Below, one piece after another: positions 43,063-55,454 of a stretch of 64,000 bases of DNA. Origin of the DNA: Timema cristinae (Eukaryota > Arthropoda > Insecta > Phasmatodea > Timematidae); contig JBCFYV010009882.1 of the NCBI GenBank assembly GCA_039000515.1, positions 107,278,821-107,342,820 of the forward strand, read 5' to 3'. The translations under genes and the position numbers were made by a program. Below the pieces are notes generated by a model. It ran no database searches, had not been told where the DNA came from, and saw only the letters and a list, made by a program, of their open reading frames with translations. The stretch's first letter is position 1. Each line of letters starts with the position of its first letter.

Positions 43063-43486
43063 TATACATGTAAAAGTTAACTGTCATGCTTGAATGTTCA
43101 TAATATTAGTATAGAATATCTTATTGAGGCTCCAGCAAGAATTTTTTCTGGTTCAGGGCTCCTTTGGTTTAAAATTTTGAGAACTTTTGGTTTAAGGGGA
43201 GGGTAGAGAGGAGAGTTGGGGGTGAATCCAAGGCTTACAAGTTTGAAAATAAACACGTCCAAGCTCACTTTGTGCTGGTCACAGAATTTATTACAAAGAG
43301 TAGGCAGTGTTGCCAATACCGCAATAAATAATGATCTTAATTCGTTTGTAAAATGGGTTTAAATAAAATGATATTCAATTTTTTTTTATTATTTTAACGT
43401 TATTTCCTAATTTTTCTATGCCCCCTAACAACCCCACTCCCAGAAAAGCTTTGCATGCCCCCAAGCTGGGAACTACTGTTGTAAAG

Positions 43487-45346
43487 TGTCGATTTGAGAT
43501 TTCCATCCACATCTGTCTAAGTGTTAGAAAACTAATTTAGACTTTTTAGACTATAATTATTGTCTTAAATGATTTGACCTATCTAGTTTAACAACATATT
43601 GAACATCTTCTAATGAAATTACACAAAGTAAACTCAATCATTGATCACAACTGGGAATCACAAATATAAACATAATGAAAGTGTGTCATATAGGCCTATT
43701 TAGTGTTCAGAACGGTAATTAATATGTGTATTACTTTAAACTATCCAAAGATAGCACAACCTAGCTTTCCATGTACCACTGGATAAATATTAAGTCGGAA
43801 ATGTTTTGTTTTTTTATAATAAACGTGTTGGTGAATACATTAACTTATTTTCGGATGATAATCTGGGAAAAACATTGCCAGTACGTCCGCTGTTATTGCC
43901 TGAATTTCCTCGGTGATGTTTGCTTTCAAGGAGTCTATGGTTTGTGGTTTGTTTTGGTAAACTCTAACATTCACATTGTTTTTCTAGGCTTGCTTCTTGT
44001 TTCTGGGAATTTGGGGGTGCGTCGTCCAGGCCCAAGTCGAGAAGTCGCCGCTGCAGTTTTTTATTTGAGAGGCATTTGATATGCGTCCTTCTTGGGTCCG
44101 AAAGGGTCAGAGAGCGGTAGTCGGAAAGATGATTTGAGGGAGGTGGAGGAGAGAGGTGTCGTAACAGATAGGCGGGTTGCGTGGAGAGGAGTTGCGGGGG
44201 AACGCTGAAGAAGATGGATATTGGAATGGAGCAGGTGTGAGAAGGGCTTTAAAATGTTGTAATGTTCTGCCCGGGCTTTGCGGCGTCCTCTTCCTTTACT
44301 ACGGCGGTACTGTGAAGGTTTTGGAGGGGGGGGGTCATGAGGAGAGGGTGAAATTTCGAGAAGGAGTTGGCAGTCCGGATGGTTCTGAGCGCAGAAAGGG
44401 TGGTAAAGATAGAGTGGCAGCACAAATGGTTCTGAGCGCTGGAGAGGTAGGAAGGGTTGTTTGCAAAAAATTAAACCAGACCCATATATGGCTTCCCAAA
44501 ACCCTGAGAGGGATGGTATGAGATGGCTGAAGTTTATTTCTATTTTTGCGTTATCTCCTTACATTGACAATATTCATCAGCTGGAGAAGGTTGGGCCCAA
44601 CCCACCTCCTCAGTCTTATTCTCTAAACTTATGCTAACACATATATCTTAACCTTCTTATAATTACTCTGACTAAAGCTACTACATTATTGTTATACATT
44701 TTTACAGTTGAATGGTTTTTTGTTGTCCTTTTTTTGGTAAGGTCTTTGGCTTGATCGAGCCCTTTGTCCTGGCGCGATCTCTTCGATCATTTAGAACTAG
44801 AGGACTGGTGCGCTGGGTTTCTCGGGAGGATCGTGACCCATCCAGCGGACCACGCAGGGGTGGAGAGCTCGAGGGGAAAAGGGGTAGGGGTGGCGTAGTG
44901 TGTGCGCTTGCCACTAGATCGCTCCGCCTCCCTTCCAAGGGGTGTTCTCGGTCTCGGAACGGTCACTTGATGTCGCACAACAAGATATCCCCATAAAAAA
45001 TAGTGAGTGCTTCAGATCGGACGAGCACAGTGGTCAAAGTCCCTTCAAAATGAAGCGGTCACCGAAAAATATGGAAAAGAATAGGGGCTGTTCCTCGCGC
45101 TCTACATACTCCCCATGGCTGTTCTTGATAACGCACCACCATCCTGTTTTCTGGATCTTTCTAACATCTAGGCCATTGCGCCAAAGCTTCTAGACCTTAT
45201 TTTCTGACCCCCACCCCCACCCCCTTCTTTCTTGCTTGATCCATTCTCTGAGAACACATGGCCAGGCTCGAGTGCATTTATGGTTAGAGTTTAATTGCTA
45301 GCATTGTTACTTATTACAATACTGGCTTCATAGCGGTGAGCGACGC
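43487..45346. other. Unassigned region with a GC-richer stretch at about 44010-45240
   Basis: From 44010 the composition rises clearly above the surroundings, with GCGTCGTCC, GGGCTTTGCGGCG, CTGGCGCGATC and similar CpG-bearing words. Frames of 94 to 120 codons occur on both strands (44061-44423 minus, 44177-44521 plus, 44712-44996 plus, 44942-45193 plus). None shows a domain I recognise. It could be the 5' part of an R1-type LINE, another transposon, or exon/promoter DNA. A C-rich tract CCCCCACCCCCACCCCC is at about 45208-45224. Confidence 0.4.
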
Positions 45347-45358
45347 TGTTATAGATAG

Positions 45359-46890
45359 GCAGAGGCAGGTCGACAGAGGACGCAATCTGCAGAGCAATGG
45401 AACTGATTGACTCGGCAAATGGTAAATACGTCGTAGGAATATTTGTGGACATCTCAGGCGCTTTTGACAACCTCTGGTGGCCGGCGATGTTTGACAGATT
45501 AAGAGAGATTCAGTGTCCGGGGCAGCTGTATAGGAGTCTTAAGGACTACTGTCGTAATAGATACTCCACCCTGAGATGTCCAGGAAATAAGGTTCAGAAG
45601 CTACTGACGAAGGGATGTCCCCAGGGATAGGTATGTGGCCCGATATTTTGGGATGTCAGCCTGGAACCAGTGTTGTACTTGTTGGAGGGGATGCCAGAGA
45701 CGCAGGGTGTGGTTGCCTTCGCAGACGACCTTCTAATAGTAATAGAAGGGTACGCGAGAAGGAACTTAGAGGAAAAAAGTAACCAGGTGCTTGAAGAACT
45801 TGACACCTGGTGTAAAAGTGTCAAGTTAAAAATGGCACCGGCGAAGACGACCTTCATGCTGTTTAAGGGTAGATTGGCTAGGGATCCGACCATAAAGTTA
45901 GGGACGAAATCTATAAGAAGAAGCCATACGGTCAGATACCTGGGAGTTACCCTAGATGAAAAGAGGAACTTCACAGCGCACATGGAGGGAGTGATGGGGA
46001 AAACTCTGTCGGTGATGAATAAAATTATAAGCATGGGACAGAGGCGGTTTTATCTGCCTATGCGGATAATAAAGACATACCATCAGATGATCCTTCTCTC
46101 CATTGTGAGCTATGGGGCGTGCATCTGGGCTCACAGACTAACCAATGTCGCTCCGGCTAAGGCGATTCAGGGTCTGCAGAGGAACATCTTATTGAGGCTG
46201 ACGGGAGCCTACCGGACTGAAGCAACGGATGCATTGAGTGTGGCCCTAGGTGTATGGCCGTTGGACCTCCTCATAAGGAAGAAAGCTGTGGCGTACTGGC
46301 TAAAAAAGAGAAACTTGGAGAAGGTGAGACTCCTCACCACACACGATGTGAGAACTTTTGGAGAGGCGGAAATAGTCCTGTTGGAGGAGTGGCAGAGACG
46401 TTGGGAGAGAAGTGGGACATGTAGGAGGACTTATCAATTGTTCCCAAATGTGGTTGAGAGACTAGAGAATAAGCACCTCCAGCCATCTCGGGGTCTTGTC
46501 CACTTCATCACGGGGAAGGGACCGTACCCGGCATCTCTAAGGAAGCTGGGATTGATAGAGTCGGGGAATTGTCAATGTGGTGAGGAGGGAACCCCTGAAC
46601 ATGTGGTGCTTGAGTGTGTCATTACACTAGAAGCAAGAAGGAACTACCAGAGAGAGATCCAGGGAAGATTAGTAGGCGAAGTACTGAGGGACCCAATCTA
46701 TTGGAAATTCTTAGACCAGATTGCACTGGAAGCGTCAGATAGAGCAAAGACAGCCTACATAGACAGACTTAAAGAGGCACAGGGACGAATAAGACGGGAC
46801 GTTGACACTGACAATGACGAAGAAGATGACAGCGACACGGAGGGCGGGACTGACACGGACACTAGTGCGGTCTCAGCGGGGAGTGAGTAG
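45359..46890 (+). pseudogene. LINE reverse transcriptase and C-terminal domain, one nonsense codon
   Basis: One frame from 45360 to 46890. The RT part has GRSTEDAICRAME, GIFVDISGAFDNLWW (first catalytic Asp), TKGCPQG followed by a TAG at 45628-45630 where Ser is usual, GPIFWDV and VVAFADDLLIV (FADD box). Then come the thumb (VKLKMAPAKTTFMLFKGR, VRYLGVTLDE) and the R1-type C-terminal block LTGAYRTEATDALSVALGVW. A C-terminal knuckle CQCGEEGTPEHVVLEC follows at about 46574-46621, then a strongly acidic tail (DNDEEDDSDTEGG). Apart from the single TAG it is open over 510 codons, so the copy is young. Confidence 0.9.
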
Positions 46891-47686
46891 GGAAAAAAGG
46901 ATTGTTAAAAGGGGATAAGCGGTAACAATCCTTGCCGGGGAAAAAAAAAAAATGTGTATGTGCTGGGAGGAGCAAGCGCGAGCCCTGGGAACTGGATTCC
47001 AGTACGACTGAGTGTCTGAAGGAACACGGGGATGCCCTTGAGATCCAGAAGACAGTTTTCCAGTCGTATAAACAAAAGTTAGTGGAATGATTATGAACTC
47101 TGAGGGGTTCCCTGCACCGTATGACCCACCACCTTGGAAACAAGAGAGGTGGGTTATGGTTGATGGGCCCTCAGAGTCAAGATGGAGAAAGGCGGCTGCC
47201 CTGCAGCCCTCTGGGTGATGGTGTTCCCCGGCAGTAATGGGAATAGAATAGTTTAGTATTTTAGCTTAGCTTAGTTAGTAGTTAATATAGATAATTAGGG
47301 ACGGGGGAACTAGGTAGGGGGTAGATTAGGAAATTCAGCTGCCAAGGGTAGAAAGTAGGCGGGGCACCAACTCTGATAGGGCGCCTCCCCAGGTGGTTAT
47401 TATGGGGATGCCCACCTCTGCTGAGCGCTTGGCGGACTCGGGAGTGAAATCCCGGGCATTGTGAAGGGCCTAGCGGGGGAGGGTACCGGGGGCGTAATAT
47501 ACCCGGGGTGGATCAAATTGAGCTAAGGGTAGTTGAATTTCATTTAAGTTAAGAGCCAAAATATGTGTTGTAATGTTAAAAAGGAAATTCATATTAAAAT
47601 TGTGTAAATTAAGTAAAAGTTGTGGAAAAAACGGCCCGGATTTAAAGATTGTAAGATACCGGGCCTGTAAACACTGAATAAATAAA
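45359..47686 (+). mobile_element. 5'-truncated R1/LOA-type LINE with 12 bp target duplication
   Basis: The insertion is flanked by TGTTATAGATAG (45347-45358 and 47687-47698). It starts within the RT domain, so most of the element is missing by 5' truncation, usual for target-primed reverse transcription. The 3' untranslated part (46891-47686) is GC-richer, with CTCCCCAGGTGGTTATTATG and CCGGGCATTGTGAAGGGCC, and it ends TGAATAAATAAA. There is no long poly(A). Confidence 0.9.
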
Positions 47687-47698
47687 TGTTATAGATAG

Positions 47699-49324
47699 TT
47701 TAGAATATGCATTATAAATTCCATTTTGGCTTAAATTTTTTAAGTCTTTTGAAAACTGATCTTTCGAGATACTAAAAGTAATACTTATAATCTGCACTGA
47801 GGATATAATGTTTGATTAAATTTTGCGTGGTTAAAGTGAAGCATGATTCACACACTCGCCGAAAATAGAAAGCAGAATCTGTGCAGTAATTCACACACTT
47901 TACATTGGCCCATGATGCATTGCAAAGCTAACTGACTAACAATTGATTATCAACATATTTTATTTTCTAGTGGATACACATTTATTTTAGATCATTGTCC
48001 CGATGTATGTCTTCAAACTATAAAGCTGTGCCGTGGCCCAATCCAATACATCTATACACATCCTTTATATTATTGGGTTATTTCAATTATCCTCACCGAG
48101 GCCAACGAAGCTGTCCTCTAGCTTCTGGCTGTACAGCGCATGCATTGTCAAACACTCATTCGCATTGATTGGAGATGATTGGTTCTCCTATGCTGAACAT
48201 CTTGGGCAGAGCGGACGAAGTAGAGAATAGTTGAACTTTGGCAGAACAGCTCACGCCGAATAAGCGGAAATCTTGTGATTGACTTAGAGCTCGTCACGTG
48301 ACTACGTTTCTGTTCTGCACTCGTTCTTCGGTGAACGTGTGAATCCACAGTAAGGCCGCTTTACACTTTGATTTATAACTTCCTTAAGGGAATTTCGTTT
48401 CCTAGAGATTTCAAGGCTTGATTTATACGCAGTACTTCCCTAAAACAATATTATGATCTTGAATTCATAATTTATATTAACTTTCCAAAGGCGTTTAAAA
48501 TATCTGCGCAATCTATTTCAACTAGCTTTACATTAAATTATACTAATTTTAAAAGAGACAACTACTTGATATCATGTATCCAGTAAATTACTTGTTTTAC
48601 TAATGCCTTTCTAACCTACCTCAAGGCTGTTGGTGGTCAATTTCTTCTTTATTATCCTCTCCATCCCTAATAACTTAGTTTAAATTATTATAATATGTTA
48701 AATACAGTAACTAAATATATGTCTATCATGTTAACATTATGGATACAATCAATACTAGTTGTTGTACCCGTCTTTGCAGGGTGGATTTCGGAAATCACAA
48801 ACGCGATTAACTCTGACGGAATTTGGACGGACGAATGGATGTATGGACAAACAGATGCATGGTATTGTGAAGGGGTACCGAACGTTATAGCTGAAAGTTG
48901 TTCATTTTAAAACTTCCTAATAAATTACGTTTGTTACACTGTCAGAGTTGTGAGCATTTATAAAAGTTGACGCTCGAGTTCACCCTTCCCTGTTTATGGT
49001 AGGAAGAGCAGTCTGAAAGGCCTTTTCCCCTGGAAGAAGTACACTATATAGCAGTTGAAATGTACCAACATTTGTATAAATAAACAGCAGTAAAACATTT
49101 AGAACAAAACACCTCGAGTACGACCGGCTGCGATTTGAACGTTGATCTCCCCGCTGTCTGTATAAATGAGCTCTGTATTTAGTTTTCGTGCCCACCAGTG
49201 CAGTTATAAATGATTTGGATTGAGATGGTTTTCCTCTCATCGAACAATATTTGGTTTTGTGTTTGTGGCGCTATCTTCATGCTTATGAATTCAATCATAT
49301 AACAATAGTAGCAGTTTTGTCAAC
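47699..49324. other. No gene recognised
   Basis: AT-rich, with a more balanced stretch at 48080-48360 on which frames of 65-66 codons occur on both strands. A 71-codon plus-strand frame at 48695-48910 has no recognisable domain. No repeat was identified. Confidence 0.4.
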
Positions 49325-49620
49325 CTCAGCGATCTTGGGGTAAGGTGCTCGTCTTAGTATTCGATGCTCATGGTTTCAAACCCGGCTGAGCTTGATGGAT
49401 TTTCCTCGAGCGATAAAAATCTGTAGCACAACTTCCTTCGGAAGGAAGATAAAGATGTAAGTCCCACGTCGATTGTGACATGTAAAATAGCCTTCTAAGG
49501 TATATGAAAATACCTTTCATGGCAAAATTAGTAGGACCTTTTGGTCTCGCTCACATAAATTATCTTTCCCTGATACAAACAGTCGAGTTAGATACCTCAA
49601 ATACATAAATAAATAAAACT
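49325..49620 (+). repeat. tRNA-derived SINE, family E
   Basis: A tRNA-like head with GCGATCTTGGGGTAAGGTGC and CATGGTTTCAAACCCGGCTG (B-box-like), then CTTCCTTCGGAAGGAAGATA and AAGTCCCACGTCG, a body seen in several arthropod SINEs. It ends ATACATAAATAAATAAAAC. It lacks the tail shared by the other families here. Confidence 0.65.
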
Positions 49621-50443
49621 AGCAGTTTGACCCATTCTTCGTACATATAATAAAAATCTAAATTATATCAAATTAGGACGTTCAACACCTGGTTTACATT
49701 TTTTTTATAAGTTCCTCATTGTACAGTATCAAACTAAATCTAGCTACCCCAAACCTTATTATTGTCAGTAACAAATTAAAATAAATTAAATATTATTATT
49801 ATTATTGCCATTGTTCCAGAAATGAGCTTCATAGATCGGCAAAGAGAATAAATGAAATAATATAATTCGTTAAAAAATAACATTGATTAATGAGCAAAGA
49901 GCAACACGCTTCACCGTTGTATGTCGCCAAGAAATTTAATTTTAATTTTTAAGATGCTTCTAGATAGGTACTAGTTTATACTTCTAGTTTTAGTTTTATA
50001 ATCGCCACGCTAATAGACATTTTTTAAGATAAGATTTGGGTTTTTTTCATTCGTTTATTTTTAGATTTTTTTCGTCTGCTTATACAAAATTAAGATTTTA
50101 TACAATATTTAGAAGTTATTTATTTTTATATGCTTTTTAAGCCCCATATTTTTAAATTCCAAACTTTCCACCTCTTATGGTTATGTGGGGTAGTTATTTT
50201 AAGAAATTGGCAAATTTAAATTTTCTTCTATGTCTAAAAGAAGATTTTCTAATAATTTTAATAAGATTTCATTCAAGCCACTACTCCCCCCTCCCCTTCT
50301 CCACCATCCCACAGACGCATTCTCAGTTACCACAATCCCAATTTATAATTTTAGAAATATCAAATATCTAACACTCATTTGGCATAGCCTTTCTACATTT
50401 TTGCCAATAATTGATTTTCTATCTCACCTAAAAGTTTTATTTA

Positions 50444-50445
<2 letters not shown>
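49621..50445. other. AT-rich DNA, no gene seen
   Basis: Includes a short (ATT)n at 49791-49806. A 119-codon plus-strand frame (50230-50589) runs into the TA repeat and is not a credible gene. Confidence 0.4.
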
Positions 50446-50491
<46 letters not shown>

Positions 50492-50507
50492 TTACCCCCC
50501 CCCCCCC
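50446..50507. repeat. (TA)n microsatellite followed by a C run
   Basis: About 20 TA dinucleotides to 50488, a short spacer and 13 C at 50495-50507. Confidence 0.95.
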
Positions 50508-51888
50508 TCCCTTCATCCTACTTCGCTATTTTCTAGAGTTTACCTTTAAAATTTCAGAGTATTATGGTCATTTGAAGGTGTCTCTTTAGCTGCTTGTCTT
50601 AATTTTGTGGTCTCTAGCTGTCATTTTTACCAACCCGGCAAATCTAAATCTCCTATTAATAAAAAAAAACCACTTCTGTTTACCCCCTCCTCTTCTTATG
50701 TACTGAAATATAAATTGTTATGACTTTTATGGTTATTTGGCGTGGTTTCTTTACCTGCCTGATGAATTTAAAATTTCCCCCCCAGTAAAGAGTAGTTGTT
50801 TCTAGTAGTTTTTAAAATATTTATAACCTCCTAATCCCCCTTTCTCCAACTCTCTTAAAAATTTAATATAGCAATATTAATTTGGTTATCTGGAGATGTC
50901 GCCCTGACTATCTACCGAATTTCAATTTTTTATCATGTTTGAAATTATTATTTTCTTATTTTGATCCCCTTTATCACCCGGGGACTCATTTTGAAATAAT
51001 ATACTAGGATCTTAAAGCTTCAGAACTGCAATTACCATGGATGAATAGATCAATAGAAAATTTCCTTTCAAGTAGACGGCTGTCTTAACATGTTTATTCT
51101 ATGTTATCATTCATTATTAGTCCATAGACACACAGGCATAGTGACTTAAACCTTCTGGTAATCTAATACTTGAATTAGCTAGCCCTTCTTGTTTCTTGGA
51201 CATGCACACAAGTCATAGCTCAGATAGGCAAAGTTTAATTTTATGGATATAAAAAACCCTTTTTAAATATGAACAATTTTGTTTATTTTGTAAAACCTTC
51301 CTTTTCACAATGGTGTCTGCTCTAAGTACTGGCCACGGTGGGATTGGGGGATTTAAGTGACTTATGTGACTTGATGGCTACCCCCGAGCGTATGGGGTTA
51401 CTTTGATGAGATGAGTAGGCCTGTCAATTACAAGGCAGTGTACAAAGAGTTATATTTAATTAAGTGAAAATAATAGTCTACAATACAAGGGGTACACCAG
51501 ACATACTGAACCGAACGAGGGAGGTTGAGCGAACCTCAAGGACACCACGTGGTGGCCGGAGGGGCCCGGTTCGACCCTAAGCTGCGAAGCCACCAGACAG
51601 TGATTTTTCTAGCTCTCCCTAGGCTCGTTGGTTATCCAATGAATCTGCACACGTTAAATCTGGGACTTGCACATTTTAGTCTATACAGTAAGAGAACACG
51701 GTCCAAGGTCGTACATTCTGGATCATAACTAGATGTAATATAATGACAGGAAATGGATAAACAACTTACTAGAAGCAACTTATAAAACAGGGCATTACAC
51801 TTTCTTCAAATATAAATCGGATCCCTATGATCATATATAAAATCAATTTTAGAAAATTGCTTGGTTATTAATCAAATAAGCTAATCCG

Positions 51889-51889
<1 letters not shown>
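50508..51889. other. No gene seen; possible tRNA-like patch at 51500-51600
   Basis: GGAGGGGCCCGGTTCGACCC at about 51557-51577 resembles a B-box, so an old SINE may lie here. The rest is AT-rich with C-rich patches. Confidence 0.35.

Positions 51890-51938
<49 letters not shown>
51890..51938. repeat. (AT)n(GT)n compound microsatellite
   Basis: About 13 AT units followed by 11 GT units. Confidence 0.95.
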
Positions 51939-53030
51939 CTATTAATGGACATACTGCTCTTCATAGGAATCCCTTTAACTTTAGTTGAAAATACACCTCT
52001 ACACGGGAATTGGACACTGGATCTACTAATTATATAACCAAAACTACCCTTCTTTTGGATTATTCATCGCTCATAGCTTAAGGCTGAGCCTACCCATAAA
52101 TGAACGGTTCTAAACAAAAAAAAAATTAATAATTCAACATTGTTGTTTTTTATTTATTTTAGTAACATATCTGGGCATCTTTCAAAATTCTTATGGAATT
52201 TTCAAACCATGCTAAAAATAGTTATTGAAATAATTTCATTAAAATGTTTCCATTTCAATGCATTTTAAATGGGAAAACAAAAATTATTAATTGATTTATT
52301 TATTTTCTTTGTACAATTAAGCTAGAGTGTTTGTTTATAACATATTATTTAATGAAATTTTTTTTAAACGTATTTTTAAATTTGTGTTAGCTTCAATAAT
52401 CACGACGATATTGTGAATAAATATAGTTGGTCCCTACTTACCTCAATGAGAGTATTACTCTAGTGATACATTATTTCCAAAGAAAAAACCACATGCTTCT
52501 CCATACACAAAGTTTTATGACATTAGCCCTTATTTAACTGAGGCAGTAAAAAATGTAAAATTCTTCACTCTTATCTTATATTCTTTCTTGGGTTTTCTCA
52601 TTCTTGAACACTACACGTTGTAATAATAAGTGTTAATATTCAGCGTATATGAAAACTACTGTACTATACATTGAATTTATAATCCACTATTATAATAAAT
52701 AAAAATAAACATTCCTGCTCATATCAAACATAGTTATTTTAAATAAAATAGGGTCTAGTTAAAGTGTGAACATGTTAATTTTATTTTATTAGCTTGTTAA
52801 ATGTGATTACTTTTAATTTGAATCTGTTGCATTCTCGCTGTTTGTGCGCTATTTTCAGAAGAAATGTATCGAATCCCGAACAATAAGTACCTACAGGGAT
52901 TACTTTTTATATAATTAACAAAATGTGACTTTTTTGCTTCTGAAGATCCAATGGATTGTATAAATTTTGAGGTGGAAACGTATTTACACAATATTATTTT
53001 ATATCTTTGTGAATAACAAGTTTGTGAAGC
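51939..53030. other. AT-rich DNA, no gene seen
   Basis: No recognisable coding sequence or repeat. A minus-strand frame at 52797-52991 is not recognisable. Confidence 0.4.
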
Positions 53031-53104
53031 ATGAGTCGATGGAAGAAAGGGCGCACAAAGAAACTCAAAGATATAATTGATTATTTAAATGCTTGTCGTA
53101 AAGG
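53031..53104 (+). CDS. Candidate first coding exon of an unknown gene
   Basis: An ATG at 53031 opens MSRWKKGRTKKLKDIIDYLN and a few more residues, ending directly before a perfect donor GTAAGT at 53105-53110. The peptide is strongly basic at its start, and codons are used evenly with no stop. No family is recognised, and no second exon was found in the following AT-rich DNA. It could equally be chance in 11 kb of non-coding sequence. I list it only because the ATG, open frame and donor fit together. Confidence 0.25.
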
Positions 53105-53110
53105 GTAAGT

Positions 53111-53591
53111 TTTTTTAATGGTGTGCATATTACTGGCGCTTAGGCTATCTGTATTTACTCATTTAAGTACAATGGATGAGTAGCGATACTATTTTATTTA
53201 CTGTAGAAATAATATCAAAATTAAGATACAAATAAATATTTCTATATAACAATGTAGCGATTATTCTGATGTTTCAAGTACTTTTTCTAAAAAAGCTCTT
53301 AGCTGAAAGTAAATGTTACTAACACTTTGTAACGCACTTATAGTATGTTCAAAATCTCTTGTGCCTTGGCCGAGTTCGTATCACTATAGTACTAAGTAAT
53401 TTCAACCTTACAGGGAATCGAATTAGTCAAGTTACTAGAGCTGATTAATTTATGCAATCATTGCTCAGTCATAGCACTTTAGCAATATTGACCACGACAT
53501 GGAGCCGATGATAAGAAAAATATATTTAAAACCATTAAAGTTAATGAACTTTTGTGTTCCCTATGCCACAAAGTAAGTAAGTAGTTGTTAC
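53111..53591. other. No gene seen
   Basis: AT-rich DNA downstream of the candidate exon. No repeat was recognised. Confidence 0.35.
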
Positions 53592-53905
53592 CCGACAGCC
53601 TCTGTGGCATAGGGGTCAGATTTACTGGCTTCAGATCTCGAAATTCCGGGTCCGATCCCCAATGCCCCTAATTCTGTCTGCGAAGCACTGGGTCTGAAAC
53701 GGAACCAAAATCAACCTCGTGGGGACAAATGCGGAGCTACTTGAATGAATAAGTAGTGCTTCAGTCTAGAAAACTGAGACAGACGGCTGAAGGGTTCGTT
53801 GTGCTGACCACATGGCACCTTCAACCCTAAAATGTTGGCACTATCTTCGCCAACATACGGCAGCCTCTATATTGGTATATCCTACTTGCAGGCTGACACC
53901 ATGGA
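53592..53905 (+). repeat. tRNA-derived SINE, family D, unbroken copy
   Basis: The head CCTCTGTGGCATAGGGGTCA with CCGGGTCCGATCCCCA (B-box-like), then GCGAAGCACTGGGTCTGAAA, AATGCGGAGCTACTTGAATG, GTGCTGACCACATGGCACC and GCAGGCTGACACCATGGA. This is the full order of family D and explains the two halves at 39375 and 39804. Confidence 0.85.
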
Positions 53906-54186
53906 TTATTATTATTATTATTAGCACCGCGTCTTACTACCCGTTTGGGTTATACGCACTTACGCTAATGTGTAATGGTAGGGTGATTGTGAGATGAAAT
54001 GAAGGACCTACAGTTTAACGTGGAATCCGAACCACGGTGGAGGCCTGGCATTCCCCAATTCACAAGATGTCTTGTCAGAGGTGAAGGAAGGGTTTGGTAA
54101 TCAGATAAATCTGTGCCGGGACCGAGGATTGAACCCCGGCCGCCAGCTCAGAAGTCTGACACCTTACCCCTAGACCGCCAAGTCTC
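53906..54186 (-). repeat. tRNA-derived SINE, family A, with 11 bp target duplication
   Basis: A full-length minus-strand copy with (ATT)n, the tail AGCACCGCGTCTTACTACCC and the head GGATTGAACCCCGGCCGCC. GACACCATGGA flanks both sides (53895-53905, 54187-54197) and belongs to the end of the family D SINE, so this copy inserted into that SINE. Confidence 0.95.
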
Positions 54187-54322
54187 GACACCATGGAGAT
54201 ATTACTAAAGTTAAAATCTACCAATAGGATGAAAAATTATTCCCAAAAATATTTATTTCTGGAAAATTGTGTAAATCCTTTAGCTGTTTGAAAACTTTAA
54301 ACACCGTATTAAATAACAGATA

Positions 54323-54575
54323 CTCACTTCAGTGGCCGAGTGGTCTAAGGCGTCACTCCAGTGTTAAATTGGCCTGCTGATAGCGTGGCGCTTGGGGTTC
54401 AAATCCTGGTCGGGTCTATTGAGGGTAGTTTTTCCTAAATTGTTTCCCCATCTCCCAAAATAAAAATGCTGGTAGATAACCTCTCGAATGCTTCCTTCCT
54501 CCTTACTTACCAATTAAATTATCATATATGCGTATAACATGAACAGGTAGTATGACGCGGTAATATCAGTAATAA
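54323..54575 (+). repeat. tRNA-derived SINE, family B, with 12 bp target duplication
   Basis: The head AGTGGCCGAGTGGTCTAAGG with TTGGGGTTCAAATCCTGGTC is clearly tRNA-Leu/Ser-like. The body is diverged and the tail reads GGTAGTATGACGCGG. The duplications AAATAACAGATA are at 54311-54322 and 54576-54587. Confidence 0.9.
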
Positions 54576-54587
54576 AAATAACAGATA

Positions 54588-55244
54588 TATTTATAGTCAA
54601 AATTGTTCTAGTCTTCAAAATGAAACTGCTTTTTAAATATTTTATTTCCTCTTTAGCCTTTTAAGTTTGAAAATTAATCAAAGCACAGTGGAAAAATTTA
54701 GCACATTAAATTTGAGTAATTTTTTATTTTACCTGCCTACTAATAAACTCAAATAAATGGTATGACAAAATCGTAAGCTACATACTCTCTCGTATAGGTT
54801 ATTTATTATAGTTAGTGACAAAATCTTCAAAAATGAGTTATCTGTGATTTTACCTTAAATAATTTTTTATCTGATAAATAAGTATACAGTATTATTTATC
54901 ACTACCCTCCCCAAATAGTCATTTGAAAAAAATAGTTCAAGACTTTTTTAAAATAGTGATTTATAAAGCAATTACCTGAGTTCGTTTCTACTCTGCTCAA
55001 TAACATGACACGGCTGCTAGGCCTTGTATCTATGGCCGATAGTTTTTATTGCAAGGGGGCCATCCTTAAATTACGTAATGCTCTTTTACATGATTTTAGA
55101 TCCTCCCTCCCTCCCTCACGTAGTTGATCGGAAGAATTTTCGTAAGCTCCCCCACACCTCCCTAGCTTACGTAATTTTTAAAGATTTGGTAAGTCATGTT
55201 ATTTTAATAGTTTAGTTATTTTTGGATATGAGAATTGGTAATAT
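54588..55244. other. No gene seen
   Basis: AT-rich; a C-rich patch with CCTCCCTCCCTCCCTC at about 55102. The 63-codon frame 55024-55215 is not recognisable. Confidence 0.4.
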
Positions 55245-55452
55245 TCCACTTTAGTGGCCACATGGTCTAAGGCGTCACACTCGCAATAGACTAGTTTGCC
55301 GATGACTGGGAGATCGTTTCTCAATCATGGTCGGATAATATTTCCTAAATATTTTCCCACTCTCCACGCGAATGCGGGTACACTTCCTCTAAATTGAAAC
55401 GTATTCATCCCTAACCCACTGGTGTAATTAGTTAATACCTAAACAGGCAGAA
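55245..55452 (+). repeat. tRNA-derived SINE, family B, degraded
   Basis: The head TAGTGGCCACATGGTCTAAG, the body CTCTCCACGCGAATGCGGGT and CCTAACCCACTGGTGTAATT. The 3' tail is lost and replaced by AATTAATTAAGG. Confidence 0.8.
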
Positions 55453-55454
55453 TT

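Larger units (their letters stand above)
41647..43478. mobile_element. Non-autonomous hAT element carrying a solo LTR
   Basis: The left end CAAGGGGTTTCCAAACTTTT and the right end read inward CAGTAGTTCCCAGCTTGGGG both lead to a GGGGGCAT/ATGCCCCC motif. The flanks CTGTAAAC (41639-41646) and TTGTAAAG (43479-43486) share the central six bases. Without the solo LTR the element would be about 980 bases. It has no transposase; open frames on the minus strand near 43100-43316 are unassigned. Confidence 0.65.

Noticed and set aside
50230..50589. 119-codon plus-strand frame as a gene
   Set aside because: It is read through a TA microsatellite and a C run and has no domain.
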